Part shown: positions 4,088-5,513 of the stretch, in pieces
Position numbering within the stretch: position 1 is the stretch's first letter
Layout: each line of letters begins with the position of its first letter
Origin: Gammaproteobacteria bacterium
GTDB taxonomy: Bacteria > Pseudomonadota > Gammaproteobacteria > SURF-13
Reading direction: 5' to 3'
NCBI GenBank assembly: GCA_023487615.1
Contig: JAMDBH010000121.1
Location: 1 to 5,513 of the forward strand
DNA length: 5,513 nt
Program-made: the position numbers and the translations under genes
The notes under the pieces: model-generated
Databases searched by the model: none
Told to the model about the DNA's origin: nothing
Seen by the model: only the letters and a program-made list of their open reading frames with translations

Positions 4088-5503
4088 ATGCCCAGAAAAG
4101 AAGTCACAGGCAAGCGCATCTTCGTGCTCGACACCAACGTGTTGATGCACGACCCGACCGCGATCTTTCGTTTCCAAGAGCATGATATTTATCTGCCCAT
4201 GGTGGTGCTGGAGGAGCTGGACGCGAGCAAGAAGGGCGTGTCGGAGGTGGCGCGCAACGTGCGCCAGGTGAGCCGCTTTCTCGATGACCTGATGGCCGAT
4301 GCGAGCAAGGAGGAGATAGACCAGGGCCTGCCGCTGCCCGCGTTCAATCACACCGGCAAGGGCGTGGAGGCGGTGCGCGGCCGGTTGTTCTTCCAGACCC
4401 GCCCGCTGCTTTCCGGCCCGCACGACAGCCTCTCCGGCTACAAGCCGGACAACAATATCATCGCCACCGCGTTCGCGCTGCAGAAGGAGTATCCCGACGC
4501 CACGGTGATACTGGTGTCCAAGGACATCAACCTGCGCATCAAGGCCGCGGTGCTCGGCATCTACGTCGAGGACTATTACAACGACCAGGTGCTGGATGAC
4601 GTCAATCTGCTCTACAGGGGATATGTGGAGCTGCCCGCCGATTTCTGGGAGCGCCACAGCAAGGACATGGCCTCGTGGAAGGAGAGCGGGCGCACCTTTT
4701 ATAAAATCACCGGGCCGCAGGTGCAGGAGTGGCATCCCAATGAATTTCTCCACAGCGCGGGCGACGGCGGTTTCGAGGCCATCGTGCGCCGGCTCGACGG
4801 GCAAAACGCGACCATCGAGCTGATCCGCGATTATCAAAGCTCGCGCCACACGGTGTGGGGCATCAATGCCTTGAACCGTGAGCAGAACTTCGCGCTCAAC
4901 CTGCTCATGGACCCGGAGGTGGATTTTGTGAGCCTGCTGGGCGTGGCGGGCAGCGGCAAGACCTTGCTCACGCTCGCCGCGGGGCTGGCGCAGGTGCTGG
5001 AGGAAAAGCGCTACGGCGAGATCATCATGACCCGCGTCACGGTGCCGGTGGGCGAGGACATCGGCTTCCTGCCCGGCACCGAAGAGGAAAAGATGACGCC
5101 GTGGATGGGCGCGCTGATGGACAATCTCGAAGTGCTGACCAAGTCCGACGTGGGCGGCGACTGGGGGCGCGCCGCGACCAATGATTTATTGCGCAACAGG
5201 ATCAAGATACGCTCACTCAACTTCATGCGCGGGCGTACTTTCTTGAACAAATATATCATCCTGGACGAGGCGCAGAACCTCACTTCCAAGCAGATGAAGA
5301 CGCTCATCACGCGCGCCGGTCCGGGTGCCAAGGTGGTGTGCCTCGGCAACGTGGCGCAGATAGACACGCCTTATCTCACCGAGACTACCTCCGGCATCAC
5401 CTACGTGGTTGACCGCTTCAAGAACTGGCGTCACAGCGGCCACGTGACGCTCACCCGCGGCGAGCGCTCGCGCCTGGCCGATTACGCCTCTGAGGCGTTG
5501 TAA
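4088..5503 (+). CDS. phoH2: PIN-PhoH protein: PIN RNase domain fused to PhoH ATPase (PhoH2/YlaK type)
   Basis: This 471-residue cytoplasmic protein joins an N-terminal PIN nuclease domain to a C-terminal PhoH ATPase domain. PhoH2 proteins of this layout are reported to couple RNA unwinding with RNA cleavage. PIN domain, about 10-165: acidic residues D15 (FVLDTNVLM), E42/E43 (VVLEELD), D121 (YKPDNNIIATA) and D146 (LVSKDINLR) give a full catalytic set. PhoH domain, about 255-471: Walker A GVAGSGKT (285-292), GEDIGFLPGT (322-331), Walker B YIILDEAQ (389-396), CLGNVAQID (418-426) and the arginine-rich GERSRLADYASEAL tail. Length and both active sites look complete. The ATG at 4088 is the natural start for the PIN domain but has no good Shine-Dalgarno sequence. 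The 164-bp MITE-like element ends 20 bp upstream. The protein is not the short single-domain PhoH. Its physiological target is unknown. Confidence 0.94.
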   Translation: MPRKEVTGKRIFVLDTNVLMHDPTAIFRFQEHDIYLPMVVLEELDASKKGVSEVARNVRQVSRFLDDLMADASKEEIDQGLPLPAFNHTGKGVEAVRGRLFFQTRPLLSGPHDSLSGYKPDNNIIATAFALQKEYPDATVILVSKDINLRIKAAVLGIYVEDYYNDQVLDDVNLLYRGYVELPADFWERHSKDMASWKESGRTFYKITGPQVQEWHPNEFLHSAGDGGFEAIVRRLDGQNATIELIRDYQSSRHTVWGINALNREQNFALNLLMDPEVDFVSLLGVAGSGKTLLTLAAGLAQVLEEKRYGEIIMTRVTVPVGEDIGFLPGTEEEKMTPWMGALMDNLEVLTKSDVGGDWGRAATNDLLRNRIKIRSLNFMRGRTFLNKYIILDEAQNLTSKQMKTLITRAGPGAKVVCLGNVAQIDTPYLTETTSGITYVVDRFKNWRHSGHVTLTRGERSRLADYASEAL

Positions 5504-5513
5504 CATCCTGTAG

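Noticed and set aside
4079..4849. Minus-strand open frame of 256 codons opposite the PIN domain
   Set aside because: It is a high-GC antisense shadow of the PIN-PhoH gene, with His/Arg/Leu-rich low-information sequence.

Overview
This window looks like chromosomal DNA from a gammaproteobacterium, probably an environmental one. The evidence is the gcvR-like / bcp / PIN-PhoH gene order, a cysteine-free HemB of the Pseudomonas-like type, a class IVa pilin behind a sigma-54-type promoter, and C/G-rich dispersed hairpin repeats between genes. I cannot name the species from sequence alone.

Layout. On the minus strand, reading right to left, are higB (1709-1431), higA (1431-1129) and hemB (1088-60). 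The toxin and antitoxin genes overlap by one base, and only 40 bp separate higA from the essential heme gene hemB, with no terminator between them. The 340-bp gap at 1710-2049 is a divergent regulatory region. It holds a likely higBA promoter/operator, a second matching inverted repeat 70 bp away, a short direct repeat, and then a candidate enhancer site, IHF site and -24/-12 promoter for the pilin. On the plus strand follow pilA (2050-2490), a run of three hairpins ending in a strong intrinsic terminator, a perfect TATAAT box, a two-ACT-domain GcvR-like gene (2671-3228), a nested palindromic repeat, bcp (3335-3808), a C/G repeat with a probable terminator, a 164-bp MITE-like element, and a PIN-PhoH gene (4088-5503). 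The window ends just after that stop codon.

How the genes work together. HemB makes porphobilinogen for heme. HigBA is a self-regulating type II toxin-antitoxin module. PilA is the major subunit of type IV pili. The GcvR-like protein and Bcp form a conserved housekeeping neighbourhood (amino-acid-linked regulation and peroxide defence). The PIN-PhoH protein probably couples an RNase domain to an ATPase in RNA metabolism.

No gene here belongs to an unknown family. The least explained parts are non-coding: the highly structured 164-bp element flanked by TTAA that ends 16-20 bp before the PIN-PhoH start codon, the paired TGTRAC-N7-GTYACA operators upstream of higB, and two copies of a 36-bp hairpin repeat placed just after two unrelated genes.
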